Origin: Frateuria_A sp051900425
Lineage (GTDB): Bacteria; Pseudomonadota; Gammaproteobacteria; Xanthomonadales; Rhodanobacteraceae
NCBI RefSeq assembly: GCF_051900425.1
Contig: NZ_JBHZGK010000002.1
Span: forward strand, 186,001-250,000
DNA length: 64,000 nt
Direction of reading: 5' to 3'
Under the pieces are notes generated by a model, which saw only the letters and a list, made by a program, of their open reading frames with translations, searched no databases and was not told the origin of the DNA. Both the position numbers and the translations under genes were made by a program. This document shows positions 1 through 8,292 of this stretch, piece after piece; the stretch's first letter is position 1; every line of letters begins with the position of its first letter.

Positions 1-439
1 GCATCGCGGCAAGCGGAATCAGGTGGTAATCGTGGACCCAGATGATGTCGTCCGGTTCGAGCAGCTTGGCCAGCTCGTCGGCGAAGATCGCGTTGACGCG
101 CAGATAGCCTTCCAAGTGGCTGCGCTGGTAGTCGACCAGGTCGGGCCGGTAGTGGAACAGCGGCCACAGCGTGCGGTTGGCGAAGCCGGCGTAGAAGTCG
201 TCGTGGTCGGCGCGCGACAGGTCGATGGTGACGTAATCGATCGCGCCGTCGCTGAGCCGGTGCAGTTCCTCGGCGCTGTGCGTGGCGAGCTTGCCGCTCC
301 AGCCGAACCACAGGCCGCCGCGTTCCTGCAATGCCGCGCGCATGGCCGAGGCCAGGCCGCCAGTGGCCGTTTGCTTGGGCATGGCCACGCGGTTGGATAC
401 CACCACCAGCCGCCCCGGTTTCCTGCCAGTGCGCGTCAT
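1..439 (-). CDS. otsA: trehalose-6-phosphate synthase OtsA (N-terminal part, cut by window edge)
   Basis: The reverse-strand reading frame opens with MTRTGRKPGRLVVVSNRVAM and continues through GGLWFGWSGK, NRTLWPLFHYR and IIWVHDYHLIPLA. These are hallmark blocks of the GT20 family, which joins UDP-glucose (or ADP/GDP-glucose) to glucose-6-phosphate in the cytoplasm. About 146 codons are visible and the rest lies off the left edge. The chosen ATG has an AGGTGG ribosome site six bases upstream and places VVVSNR near the N-terminus, as in E. coli OtsA. It follows otsB by 66 bases on the same strand, so the two steps of trehalose synthesis are probably co-transcribed, phosphatase gene first. The product most likely serves osmotic or desiccation protection. 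Confidence 0.93.
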   Translation of the reverse strand, partial: MTRTGRKPGRLVVVSNRVAMPKQTATGGLASAMRAALQERGGLWFGWSGKLATHSAEELHRLSDGAIDYVTIDLSRADHDDFYAGFANRTLWPLFHYRPDLVDYQRSHLEGYLRVNAIFADELAKLLEPDDIIWVHDYHLIPLAAM

Positions 440-505
440 CGCGCGCCACCTGTGCGCGCACAGCGCCTCACTGGCGCAGGGCAGCCGGCGCCGGCCAGGC
501 GCAAC

Positions 506-1351
506 TCAGGATTGGCGGTGTCCTCCACCGTTGTGGGCATCGATCGAAACTCCCTGTGCAAGGTCTTGTCCGTGGCCGAGCGCGTCCCGCACCCGTTCCA
601 GCCAAGCCTGGACGGCGGCCGGGCTAGGCAGCGTGAACCGCGCCAGGCTGGGTTCGCGTTGACCCACCCGCACGCTGGTGCCACCGGCCCGGTTGACCAC
701 CTCGAAAGCGTGCTCGTCGGTGAGGTCGTCACCAAGGTAGACCGGTATGCGACCAGCGAACGGCGGGTGCTGCATCAGTTCCTCCACCGCGCGGCCCTTG
801 TCGATCCCGGCGGGCTTGAATTCCATCACCAGGTTGCCCGGTTGCAGCGCGTAGCCGGGCAGCTCGGCAGCGATCGCCTCGGCCGCTTCGCGCAACGCGG
901 GGAGGCGGTCCGGGGCGCGCCGGCAGTGCAGCGCCATGGCGTGCTGCTTGTCTTCCAGTTGCACGCCGTCGAGCCGCGCGGCCAGCGCCTGCACTGCCGC
1001 GCGCATGCGGGCGTGGTCGCGCGGATCGACGGCAAGCTCGCGGTGGCGTCCGTCGCCATGACGCAGCTCGTAGCCGTGCAGGCCTGCCAGCGCCCAGGGC
1101 GGCGCGCCGAACAGGCGATCGAGATCGTCCACGCCGCGCCCGCTGACCAGCGCCAGTGCGCCGTCGAGTCGGCCGTGCAGGACATGCAGCACCGCCCGCA
1201 GTTGCGGTGTCACTTCCACTGCCGCGGGATCGTCGACGAAGTCGAGCAGGCAGCCGTCCACGTCGAGGAACAGGGACCAGCGCTGGTCCGGCCGGGGCAA
1301 GGGTGGCGCCGGCAAGGGGGCGCTCACGCTGGCGGGCTTGGGTGAAGACAT
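506..1351 (-). CDS. otsB: trehalose-6-phosphate phosphatase OtsB
   Basis: This 281-residue HAD-superfamily phosphatase removes phosphate from trehalose-6-phosphate to give trehalose. Near the N-terminus WSLFLDVDGCLLDF carries the DxDG nucleophile motif (here DVDGC). ALVSGRGVDDLDRLF is motif II of the OtsB family, VMEFKPAGIDKG supplies the conserved lysine region, and VYLGDDLTDEHAFE supplies the acidic GDDxTDE metal site. An in-frame start 75 bases upstream is possible, but MSSPKPAS at 1351 is preceded by a GGGTGG ribosome site and gives the usual length. It lies immediately upstream of otsA in the same direction. Confidence 0.93.
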   Translation of the reverse strand: MSSPKPASVSAPLPAPPLPRPDQRWSLFLDVDGCLLDFVDDPAAVEVTPQLRAVLHVLHGRLDGALALVSGRGVDDLDRLFGAPPWALAGLHGYELRHGDGRHRELAVDPRDHARMRAAVQALAARLDGVQLEDKQHAMALHCRRAPDRLPALREAAEAIAAELPGYALQPGNLVMEFKPAGIDKGRAVEELMQHPPFAGRIPVYLGDDLTDEHAFEVVNRAGGTSVRVGQREPSLARFTLPSPAAVQAWLERVRDALGHGQDLAQGVSIDAHNGGGHRQS

Positions 1352-1420
1352 CCACCCGAGGCTAGCAAAGCCGGCGTGAAAAGCCGAACCACGCAGGAGG
1401 AACGTGCGCGCTCCGGTTGC

Positions 1421-1552
1421 CCCCATCCGCCTGTCGGCACCTTCTTCCGTGAACCGGCAAGGCCTCGGGGAGGTGCGGCAAGCACGCCCGGAAAGCTGGC
1501 CAGCGGGATCCTTCCCCCGTTCACGGGAAGCTGTCCGAAGGGCGGAGGGGAA
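1421..1552. repeat. imperfect inverted-repeat element (family D)
   Basis: The 219-base gap upstream of otsB holds two imperfect inverted arms, about 1421-1455 and 1519-1552. The left arm contains CATCCGCC and CACCTTCTTCC; the right arm contains the matching CGAAGGGCGGAGG. The same arms recur at 37838-38130 upstream of ybgC, so this is a dispersed element and not a local hairpin. No gene is visible inside it. Confidence 0.55.
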
Positions 1553-1570
1553 GGCTTGCGGAAAAGCCGC

Positions 1571-2893
1571 CTACTGCTCGTCGTCCGCCGCCTCGATGCG
1601 CGGCGCCGGCGTGACCAGCAGCTTGTCGATGCGCACGCCGTCCAGGTCGACCACCTCGAAGCGGATGCCGCGCCAGGCGAACACCTCGCCCACCTGCGGG
1701 ATGTGCCCCAGCGCGGTCATCACCATGCCGGCGGCGGTGCGGAACTCGTGCTCCTCCTCGCCGGGCAGGCGCTCGACGTGCAGCAGCTCGCGCAGGTCCT
1801 CGGTGGAGAGCGAACCGTCGATCAGCCAGCTGCCGTCCTCGCGCGGAACGATCGGCGGATGTTCCTCGTTGCCGCCGTGGCCGAGCTGGCTGGCGCCGAC
1901 CACCGCCGCCAGCAGGTCGTTGAGGGTGACCAGGCCCTCGATGTCCCCGTACTCGTCCACCACCAGCGCCATCGGCGTCTCGGCGTCGCGGAATTCCTCC
2001 AGCAGGTCCATGGCGCGCGCCGTGGCCGGCACGTACAGCGGCTTGGCCAGCTGGCGGAACAGTTCGGGCGCATCGCCGGCGATGCCGCCGATCAGGCTCT
2101 TGACCTCCAGCACGCCGACCACGTCGCTCTCGTCGCCCTGGTAGACGGGGTAACGCGAGTAAGGCGTCTCGCGCATGGTCGCGATGTTCTCCTCGCGCGG
2201 CGCGGACTGGTCGAGCCAGGCGATGCGCATGCGCGGGGTCATCACGCTGTCGACCGTGCGGTCGCCCAGGCGCAGCACGCGGTTGACCATGTTGTGTTCG
2301 TCCGCGTCGAGTACACCCTGCTCGGCGCTTTCGGCGACCAGCAGGCGGATTTCCTCTTCGGTGACGCGGCCCTGGCCCTGCCGTTGCACGCCGAGCAGGC
2401 GCAGCAACACGCCGCTGGACACGTTGACCAGCCACACGAACGGCGCCGTGATGCGCGCCAGGATCAGCATCGGCAACGCCACCACGCTGGAAATGCGCTC
2501 CGGCGCGGAGAGCGCCAGCCGCTTTGGCAGCAGTTCGCCGATGACCACCTGGATGTAGGAGATCACGACGAAGCTCAGCGCCACGCCCAGGACGCGCGCA
2601 TAAGGCGCCAGCCATGCGGCGGAGCTGCCCTTCAGGGAGGCGGACAGGTGCTCGCCCAGCCGGTCGCCGGCCAGCGCACCGGTGATGAGCATGACCAGCG
2701 TGATGCCCACCTGCACGGTCGACAGGAAATGCTCCGGCGCCTCGGCGTGGCGCAGCGCCACGCGGGCGCGCCGGCTGCCCTGGGCCATCTGCTTGAGGCG
2801 GCTCTTGCGCGAGGCGACCAGCGCCATTTCCGACAAGGCGAAGAAGCCGTTGAAGACCGACAGAAGGATGACGAGCGCGATATCGGTCAGCAT
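1571..2893 (-). CDS. CNNM/CBS-domain membrane protein, CorC/HlyC (UPF0053) family
   Basis: The 440-residue protein has an N-terminal CNNM (DUF21) membrane domain of about 180 residues with three to four hydrophobic helices (LTDIALVILLSVFNGFFALSE; VGITLVMLITGALAG; LSFVVISYIQVVIGELLPKR). A CBS pair follows (SVMTPRMRIAWLD; ALVVDEYGDIEGLVTLNDLL), then a C-terminal CorC_HlyC domain (DGSWLIDGSLS to GIRFEVVDLDGVRIDKL). Family members are implicated in magnesium/cobalt efflux or homeostasis; names such as TlyC hemolysin are historical. The ATG at 2893 starts just before the first helix; longer in-frame starts up to 3091 would add a soluble arginine-rich leader not expected in the family. It is divergent from the DUF47-Pit pair. 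Confidence 0.85.
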   Translation of the reverse strand: MLTDIALVILLSVFNGFFALSEMALVASRKSRLKQMAQGSRRARVALRHAEAPEHFLSTVQVGITLVMLITGALAGDRLGEHLSASLKGSSAAWLAPYARVLGVALSFVVISYIQVVIGELLPKRLALSAPERISSVVALPMLILARITAPFVWLVNVSSGVLLRLLGVQRQGQGRVTEEEIRLLVAESAEQGVLDADEHNMVNRVLRLGDRTVDSVMTPRMRIAWLDQSAPREENIATMRETPYSRYPVYQGDESDVVGVLEVKSLIGGIAGDAPELFRQLAKPLYVPATARAMDLLEEFRDAETPMALVVDEYGDIEGLVTLNDLLAAVVGASQLGHGGNEEHPPIVPREDGSWLIDGSLSTEDLRELLHVERLPGEEEHEFRTAAGMVMTALGHIPQVGEVFAWRGIRFEVVDLDGVRIDKLLVTPAPRIEAADDEQ

Positions 2894-3053
2894 CGCGGCG
2901 GGTGACTTCGAGGTCGCATGGGTGCGCAGTGTACGGGATGCCCGGCCAGCCCGCAGTGGCGCGTGCATGGGTGGTGAAAGCGCTTTCCTGCCGCTGCCAC
3001 GGTGGCTCCTGTAACATGTCGCCTGTTTGACCCCATCCTCTCCAGGCACGCGC

Positions 3054-3683
3054 ATGTTTTCACTGCAGACGATTTTCGGTAAGGGCGACAAGTTCTACGG
3101 CCTGCTCGAGCAGAGTGCCGAGGCGGCCCACGGCAGCGCCAAGGCGTTGCACCAGATGCTCGCCCACAAGGAACGCGCACCGGTGATGGCCGATTTCGCC
3201 GGCGCCCGCGCACGCGAAAAGGCGCTGGCCGCGCAGATCAGCGAGGAGCTGGTGAACACCTTCGTCACCGCGCTGGACCGCGAGGACATCGAGGCGCTCA
3301 ACTCGGCGCTGTACAAGATCCCCAAGACGGTGGAGAAGTTCGCCGAGCGCTACGCCATCGTGGCCGAGCGCGTGACCGACGTCGATTTCGCCCAGCGCGC
3401 CTGCGTGCTGGAAGAGTCCACCGCGGTGGTCGGCGAGATGATCGGCGAACTGCGCCGCGGCCTGCACATCGACCCGGTGCGCAAACTGCAAGACCGGTTG
3501 CAGGCGCTGGAGTCCGAGGGCGACCGCATGCTGCTGGCCCCGTACCGCTCGCTCTATGTCGAAGGCCATGACGCGATGAAGGCGATGCTCGCCAAGGACC
3601 TGTTCGAGCTGATCGAGAAGGCGATCGACAAGTGCCGCGACGTCGGCAACATCGTCTACTCGATCGTGCTCAAGCACTCCTGA
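3054..3683 (+). CDS. DUF47 / PhoU-like regulator of Pit phosphate transport
   Basis: This is a 209-residue, all-helical cytoplasmic protein without membrane segments. The N-terminus FSLQTIFGKGDKFYGLLEQSAEAA and the DREDIEALNSALYKI region match the TIGR00153/DUF47 family, which is distantly related to PhoU. Its stop is only 10 bases before the Pit transporter start, the standard arrangement in which the DUF47 partner is thought to modulate Pit-mediated phosphate uptake. The start at 3054 was chosen because MFSLQTIF is the normal family N-terminus; the upstream in-frame codons are atypical. Confidence 0.88.
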   Translation: MFSLQTIFGKGDKFYGLLEQSAEAAHGSAKALHQMLAHKERAPVMADFAGARAREKALAAQISEELVNTFVTALDREDIEALNSALYKIPKTVEKFAERYAIVAERVTDVDFAQRACVLEESTAVVGEMIGELRRGLHIDPVRKLQDRLQALESEGDRMLLAPYRSLYVEGHDAMKAMLAKDLFELIEKAIDKCRDVGNIVYSIVLKHS

Positions 3684-3693
3684 GGCCGCGCGC

Positions 3694-4815
3694 ATGAGCC
3701 TTGGCCTGGTCTTCGCGGTGGTGCTGATCGCACTCGCCTTCACCTACATCAACGGTTTCCACGACACCGCCAACTCGATCGCCACGGTGGTGGCAACGAA
3801 GGTTTTGAGTCCCGGCCAGGCGGTGCTGCTGGCCGCGGTGACCAACCTCATCGGTGCGTTGTGGGGCACCGCGGTGGCCAAGACCATCGCCGCCGGGCTG
3901 ATCGACACCCACGTGGTCGACGCGGGGCCGCAACTGCTGATCTGCGCGCTGCTGGCGGCCACGGTGTGGAACCTGATCACCTGGTGGCTGGGCCTGCCGT
4001 CCAGTTCCAGCCACGCGCTGGTCGGCGCGCTGGTCGGCGCGGCGATCGCCGCCGCGGGCGACAACTTCGGTGCGGTGATCTGGTCGCAGGGCGGCTGGTG
4101 GGCTGGCAAGGGCGTGATCCCGAAAGTGGTCGTGCCGATGGTGGTCTCGCCGCTGATGGGCTTCGTCATCGGCTTCCTGCTGATGGGCGCGCTCTACGCG
4201 ATGTTCGCCTGGCTCGCCAACCGCAAGGGCGGGTTGCAGCGGTTGGGTCGCACGCCGTTCGTCAACGCCTTCTTCGGCAAGGCGCAGATCGTCTCGGCCA
4301 GTGCCATGGGCCTGGCGCACGGCATGAACGACGCGCAGAAGAGCATGGGCATCATCGCGCTTGCGCTGGCCGGCGGAACTGCCGCAGGCCAGCTCGACCA
4401 CTTGCCGCGCTGGCTGGGATTCCTGCGCATCGCCGGCTCCGCCGAAGGCGGCTTCAACGTGCCGGCGTGGGTCGCGGTGGTGTGCGCGCTGACCATGGCC
4501 GCGGGCACCGCGGGCGGCGGCTGGCGCATCATCAAGACGCTCGGCCACAAGATGGTCAAGCTGCACCCGATCAATGGTTTCGCCGCCGAGGGCAGTTCGG
4601 CCGCGGTGATCCTCACCGCGTCGGCGTTCGGCATCCCCGTGTCGACCACGCACAACGTGTCCGCGTCGATCATGGGCGTGGGCGCGGCCAAGCGGTTCAA
4701 CGCGATTCGTTGGTCGGTGGTCGAGCGCATGGTGTGGGCCTGGATCCTGACGCTGCCGATCACGGCCCTGCTGGCTTACGGCTTCGTGCGGCTGGTGCAG
4801 GCCTTCGCCCACTGA
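3694..4815 (+). CDS. pit: low-affinity inorganic phosphate transporter, PiT family
   Basis: The 373-residue inner-membrane protein has about ten hydrophobic segments. It carries the two duplicated PiT signatures: FTYINGFHDTANSIATVVATKVLSP near the N-terminus and GLAHGMNDAQKSMGIIALAL in the middle, each with the GxxNDxA-type core. A third block, AFGIPVSTTHNVSASIMGVG, is typical of the C-terminal half. It moves metal-phosphate complexes in symport with protons. It follows the DUF47 gene by 10 bases and presumably shares its transcript. Confidence 0.92.
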   Translation: MSLGLVFAVVLIALAFTYINGFHDTANSIATVVATKVLSPGQAVLLAAVTNLIGALWGTAVAKTIAAGLIDTHVVDAGPQLLICALLAATVWNLITWWLGLPSSSSHALVGALVGAAIAAAGDNFGAVIWSQGGWWAGKGVIPKVVVPMVVSPLMGFVIGFLLMGALYAMFAWLANRKGGLQRLGRTPFVNAFFGKAQIVSASAMGLAHGMNDAQKSMGIIALALAGGTAAGQLDHLPRWLGFLRIAGSAEGGFNVPAWVAVVCALTMAAGTAGGGWRIIKTLGHKMVKLHPINGFAAEGSSAAVILTASAFGIPVSTTHNVSASIMGVGAAKRFNAIRWSVVERMVWAWILTLPITALLAYGFVRLVQAFAH

Positions 4816-4913
4816 GCGGACATCGTGCCGCCCGGGGCGGACATCGTGCCGTCCGAGCCCGCTTGTGCGCGATGCCTTGCGGGTAGACCGGGAGCATCGC
4901 CCGCAAGCGGGCT
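4816..4913. repeat. 15-base direct repeat followed by inverted repeat after pit
   Basis: GCGGACATCGTGCCG occurs at 4816-4830 and again at 4837-4851, directly after the pit stop codon. It is followed by a 10-base inverted pair AGCCCGCTTG (4856-4865) and CAAGCGGGCT (4904-4913). The right arm runs into GCTGCTACG, which resembles the ends of the GTAGG-type repeats elsewhere in the window. It may act as a transcript-end structure between convergent genes. Confidence 0.6.
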
Positions 4914-4931
4914 GCTACGAAAAGCGTTCCA

Positions 4932-5336
4932 TCAGAAGCTGTCGCCTCCGCTCGCGATGATCTGTTCGAGCTGGTCACCCAGCAGGCCCAGTTCGCCGAT
5001 CAGGCGTTCGAGTTCGCTGCCGTCGAGGAATTCGTACGGGCGGTTCTCGCACAGGTGCAGGAATGGCGAGCCATCCAGGTCCGCCACGGCGAGGAAGCCG
5101 GTCCGCTGTTCCCAGTTGAAGCGCAGGCAGCGGCGCGGGTCGGTGCCCGCCAGCGGGCCGATAGGCGTGGACAGGCGCAGGTAGCGGCGGCCGCCCTCGT
5201 CCTCCAGTTCCGCCAGGTAGATGCCCTGGTGGCGCCCCAGCGGCAGGGCCAGATCGAAGCTGATCAGGTAGGGATCGTTCTGTCGCAGCGCGTACTGGCT
5301 GCCGACGTGGGAACGCACGGCTTCGAAATGGCGCAT
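4932..5336 (-). CDS. conserved-looking hypothetical protein, 134 residues
   Basis: I do not recognise this family. From MRHFEAVRS the protein is soluble, has no signal peptide, and has a mixed alpha/beta pattern (YLISFDLALPLGRHQGIYLAEL; CLRFNWEQRTGFLAVADLDG). It ends in an acidic helical tail (ELERLIGELGLLGDQLEQII). The pattern of short beta strands with flanking helices resembles small chaperone-like or YbjN-like folds, but that is only an impression. Codon use is like the neighbours, which supports a real gene. It is divergent from the alkyltransferase-like gene, with 64 bases between starts. Confidence 0.6.
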   Translation of the reverse strand: MRHFEAVRSHVGSQYALRQNDPYLISFDLALPLGRHQGIYLAELEDEGGRRYLRLSTPIGPLAGTDPRRCLRFNWEQRTGFLAVADLDGSPFLHLCENRPYEFLDGSELERLIGELGLLGDQLEQIIASGGDSF

Positions 5337-5400
5337 GGGCGGACTCCTTGGTGCGGCCTGGATGGTAACCTCCCGCCGCATCGTGCCCAAGTGACGAGCC

Positions 5401-5739
5401 ATGCAGGAAAGCCACGCCCGCGTCTACGCCGCCATCGCCGCCATCCCGCGCGGCCGCGTTGCAAGCTATGGCGCGATCGCGGCCCGCGCCGGCTTGCCGG
5501 GCCGCGCGCGGCTGGTCGGCAGGCTGCTGGGCGAGACGCCCGAAGGCATGGAGCTGCCGTGGTATCGCGTGCTGCGCGCGAGCGGTCAGGTCGCGCTGCC
5601 GCCGGGTAGCAGGGGCTTCCGGGAGCAGTGCCGCCTGCTGCGCGCCGAGGGCATCGAGGTGGTCAACGGCCGCGTGCCGCTGTCGCGCTTCGGGCTGGAT
5701 GCGGACCTCGACCGCGCACTCTGGGGCATGCCCACCTAG
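5401..5739 (+). CDS. atl: alkyltransferase-like protein (ATL), O6-alkylguanine DNA-damage sensor
   Basis: The 112-residue protein is the DNA-binding domain of the O6-methylguanine methyltransferase family (VYAAIAAIPRGRVASYGAIAARAGLPGRARLVGRLL). In true transferases the active site reads PCHRV; here it reads PWYRV, so the acceptor cysteine is replaced by tryptophan and the next histidine by tyrosine. Proteins of this type cannot transfer the alkyl group. Known ATLs bind and flip O6-alkylguanine and recruit nucleotide excision repair. E. coli ATL has PWHRV, so the Tyr is a further variation. Next downstream is recQ, about 210 bases away. Confidence 0.87.
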   Translation: MQESHARVYAAIAAIPRGRVASYGAIAARAGLPGRARLVGRLLGETPEGMELPWYRVLRASGQVALPPGSRGFREQCRLLRAEGIEVVNGRVPLSRFGLDADLDRALWGMPT

Positions 5740-5951
5740 AACCCCGGACAACCGCTCGGCCCTGACCTTGCAGCTCGCCCCGGGCGGCAGTCTCCGGTCC
5801 CGCGCAGGGCGTGCTCCTTCAGAGAAAAAGCGTTTTCGGCTGGCTCGACTTAGGGATGGTGGCCGGGGACCGCCCTTCATCTTTCGGGGGGCGGCGCGCC
5901 TACGCGCAACGGCGTGCGTCGCCGACGGCCGTGGGACGTCGCTTTGGTAGC

Positions 5952-7775
5952 ATGCACGCGATGTCTTCCAGCGCCCTCGATCTCCTCCACAGCGTTTTCG
6001 GTTACGCCAGCTTTCGCGGCCAGCAGCAGGCCATCGTGCAGGCGGTGGCCGAAGGCGGCGACGCGCTGGTGCTGATGCCGACCGGCGGCGGCAAGTCACT
6101 GTGCTATCAGATTCCCGCACTGCTGCGACCTGGCACCGCGATCGTGGTTTCGCCGCTGATCGCGCTGATGCAGGACCAGGTCGATGCCTTGCGCGAGGCG
6201 GGCGTGGCGGCGGCCTACCTCAACTCGAGCCTGGAGGCCGGGGACCAGCGCGAGGTAGAGCGGCGGCTGCTCGCCGGTGGCTTGAAACTGCTTTACGTGG
6301 CGCCCGAGCGCCTCCTCACGGCCCGCTTCCTGGGCCTGCTCGAACAGATCGACGTGGCCTTGTTCGCCATCGACGAAGCGCACTGCGTCTCGCAGTGGGG
6401 CCATGACTTCCGCCCGGAATACCGCGAGCTGGCGGTACTGGCCGAGCGTTTCCCGCAGGTTCCGCGCATCGCACTCACCGCCACCGCCGACCCGCGCACA
6501 CGCGAGGAAATCGTCGAGCGGCTCGGGCTCGGGCGGGCGCACCAGTTCGTTTCCAGCTTCGACCGGCCCAACATCCGCTACCACGTCGCGCTCAAGCACA
6601 ACCCGCGCACGCAGCTGATGCAGTTCCTCGACGGCCACCGTGGCGAGGCCGGCATCGTCTACGCGCTGAGCCGCAAGAAGGTCGATGACACCGCCGCCTG
6701 GCTCGCCGAGGCGGGCGTCGAGGCGCTGCCGTACCACGCGGGCCTGGATGCCCGTACGCGCGCGGCCAACCAGCAGCGCTTCCTGCGCGAGGACGGCGTG
6801 GTGATGGTCGCCACGGTCGCCTTCGGCATGGGCATCGACAAACCCGACGTGCGCTTCGTCGCGCACCTGGACCTGCCCCGTTCGATGGAAGGCTATTACC
6901 AGGAGACCGGCCGTGCCGGGCGTGACGGTCTGCCGGCCGAGGCGTTGATGCTCTACGGCCTGTCCGACGTGGTGACGATGAGCCAGATGATCGCCCAGTC
7001 CGATTCAGCCGACGAGCGCAAGCGCATCGAGCGGCAGAAACTCGAAGGCCTGCTCGCCTTCGCCGAGGCCACGCGCTGCCGGCGCGAGCTGCTGCTGGGC
7101 GCCTTCGGCGAGGACTTCCAGGGGCCCTGCGGCCACTGCGACAACTGCCTGGAACCGCCGAAGACCTGGGACGCCACGGTTCCCGCGCAGAAGGCGCTCT
7201 CCGCGGTCTACCGCAGCGGCCAGCGTTTCGGTGCCGGCCACGTGATCGACATCCTGCGCGGCATCGAAGGCGAGCGCATGCGCCAGCTCGGCCATGAGCG
7301 CCTGACCACCTTCGGCATCGGTGCGGACATGGACGAGAAGGGTTGGCGCTCGGTGTTCCGCCAGCTGCTCGCCGCGGGCCTGCTGGAAGCCGACGCCGAG
7401 GGCTACGGCACGCTGCGCCTCACGCCCGCCAGCCGGACTGTGCTGACCGGCGGCCAGCAGGTGCTGTTGCGCGAGGACGCCCGCCCCGTCCGCAGCGCCC
7501 GTCGTCGCCGCGACAGCCAGCTGGTGACCGGCACGAGCCTGGGCATCGAAGCCTACGAGCAACCGCTGTGGGACGCCCTGCGCGGCCTGCGCACCCGGCT
7601 GGCCAAGCAGCAGGGCGTGCCGCCATATGTGGTGTTCCACGACGCCACGCTGCTGGCGATGCTCCGCGCCATGCCCGCCAACGAGGACGAGCTGGCGGAC
7701 GTCAGCGGTGTCGGCGAGGCCAAGCTCAAGCGTTACGGCCGTGACTTCCTGGCCGTGATCAACGCGACCGATTAG
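5952..7775 (+). CDS. recQ: ATP-dependent DNA helicase RecQ
   Basis: The 607-residue protein has the RecQ order: FRGQQQAIV (motif 0), MPTGGGKSLCYQIPA (Walker A), FAIDEAHCVSQWGHDFRPEY (DEAH box with aromatic-rich loop), ALTATAD, ATVAFGMGIDKPDVR and QETGRAGRDGLP. A zinc-binding cluster CRRELLLGAFGEDFQGPC-GHCDNC, a winged-helix RQC region and a C-terminal HRDC domain (QPLWDALRGLRTRLAKQ) follow. It unwinds DNA 3'-5' in recombination and fork repair. Start could be 5952 or 5961 (MHAMSSS). The longer frame from 5811 adds low-complexity sequence and is unlikely. Confidence 0.93.
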   Translation: MHAMSSSALDLLHSVFGYASFRGQQQAIVQAVAEGGDALVLMPTGGGKSLCYQIPALLRPGTAIVVSPLIALMQDQVDALREAGVAAAYLNSSLEAGDQREVERRLLAGGLKLLYVAPERLLTARFLGLLEQIDVALFAIDEAHCVSQWGHDFRPEYRELAVLAERFPQVPRIALTATADPRTREEIVERLGLGRAHQFVSSFDRPNIRYHVALKHNPRTQLMQFLDGHRGEAGIVYALSRKKVDDTAAWLAEAGVEALPYHAGLDARTRAANQQRFLREDGVVMVATVAFGMGIDKPDVRFVAHLDLPRSMEGYYQETGRAGRDGLPAEALMLYGLSDVVTMSQMIAQSDSADERKRIERQKLEGLLAFAEATRCRRELLLGAFGEDFQGPCGHCDNCLEPPKTWDATVPAQKALSAVYRSGQRFGAGHVIDILRGIEGERMRQLGHERLTTFGIGADMDEKGWRSVFRQLLAAGLLEADAEGYGTLRLTPASRTVLTGGQQVLLREDARPVRSARRRRDSQLVTGTSLGIEAYEQPLWDALRGLRTRLAKQQGVPPYVVFHDATLLAMLRAMPANEDELADVSGVGEAKLKRYGRDFLAVINATD

Positions 7776-7784
7776 CGTCCCGCG

Positions 7785-7976
7785 TCAGGTCACCGCGAGT
7801 GCGTCCGGCGGCACCAGCTGCTCCAGCAGCGAGATCACCTCGGCCATCCGGAAGGGCTTGCGCAGGAAGGCCCGATACCCGCAGGTCTCCCGCCGCCGCA
7901 AGCCCGACAGCCGCCACTGGCCCGGCAGACGAAGACGCGGTGGACTGGGCGATGTGGTTCCAACCGCCGCCCGCAT
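7785..7976 (-). pseudogene. remnant of a response-regulator receiver domain
   Basis: The reverse-strand frame ends in GYRAFLRKPFRMAEVISLLEQL, a typical C-terminal segment of a REC domain: the conserved Lys-Pro-Phe followed by the last amphipathic helix. The preceding residues in this frame are Arg/Pro-rich and do not resemble REC. A neighbouring frame just upstream reads PVAAVGLAAAGDLR, which could be the preceding strand after a frameshift. The phosphoacceptor aspartate and the N-terminal half are absent. This looks like a decayed hybrid-kinase or response-regulator tail with nothing functional left. Confidence 0.5.
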
Positions 7977-8292
7977 CGCTGTGCGGATGCTCGATCGTCC
8001 GGAGCCTGCCGAATCGGCACGCGCGAACCGCCCAGACGCCTATAGTGCCGCAAACGGGCGGCAGCCGGGCCTTTCACGATCCGTGCACGGGTGCGGGGCG
8101 ACGGTCGCAAGCCATCGCGGGACCCGGTTACCGGCCGACAGGCCCAGGCCTGGGGCAGGGAGGCGAACTGGCCGTGCCCGGCCCTGTGACGGGGTTCGCG
8201 GCCCGGCGGCTTGACGGCGGAGAGCGGGTGTCCCCATGCCTTGATGACGGACGCTTGGTTATAGTGCGCGGATATCCCACCGAGGCATATCG
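7977..8292. other. 316-base gap without a recognisable gene
   Basis: No convincing reading frame is visible. Two TATAGT hexamers lie on the plus strand (about 8042 and 8260) and could be -10 elements for the downstream FHA gene, but neither has a good -35 partner at 16-18 bases. The DNA may include further decayed sequence from the receiver-domain remnant on its left. Confidence 0.4.

Noticed and set aside
23..1345. 440-codon plus-strand frame over otsA-otsB
   Set aside because: It is antisense to two recognised trehalose genes and shows no protein family.
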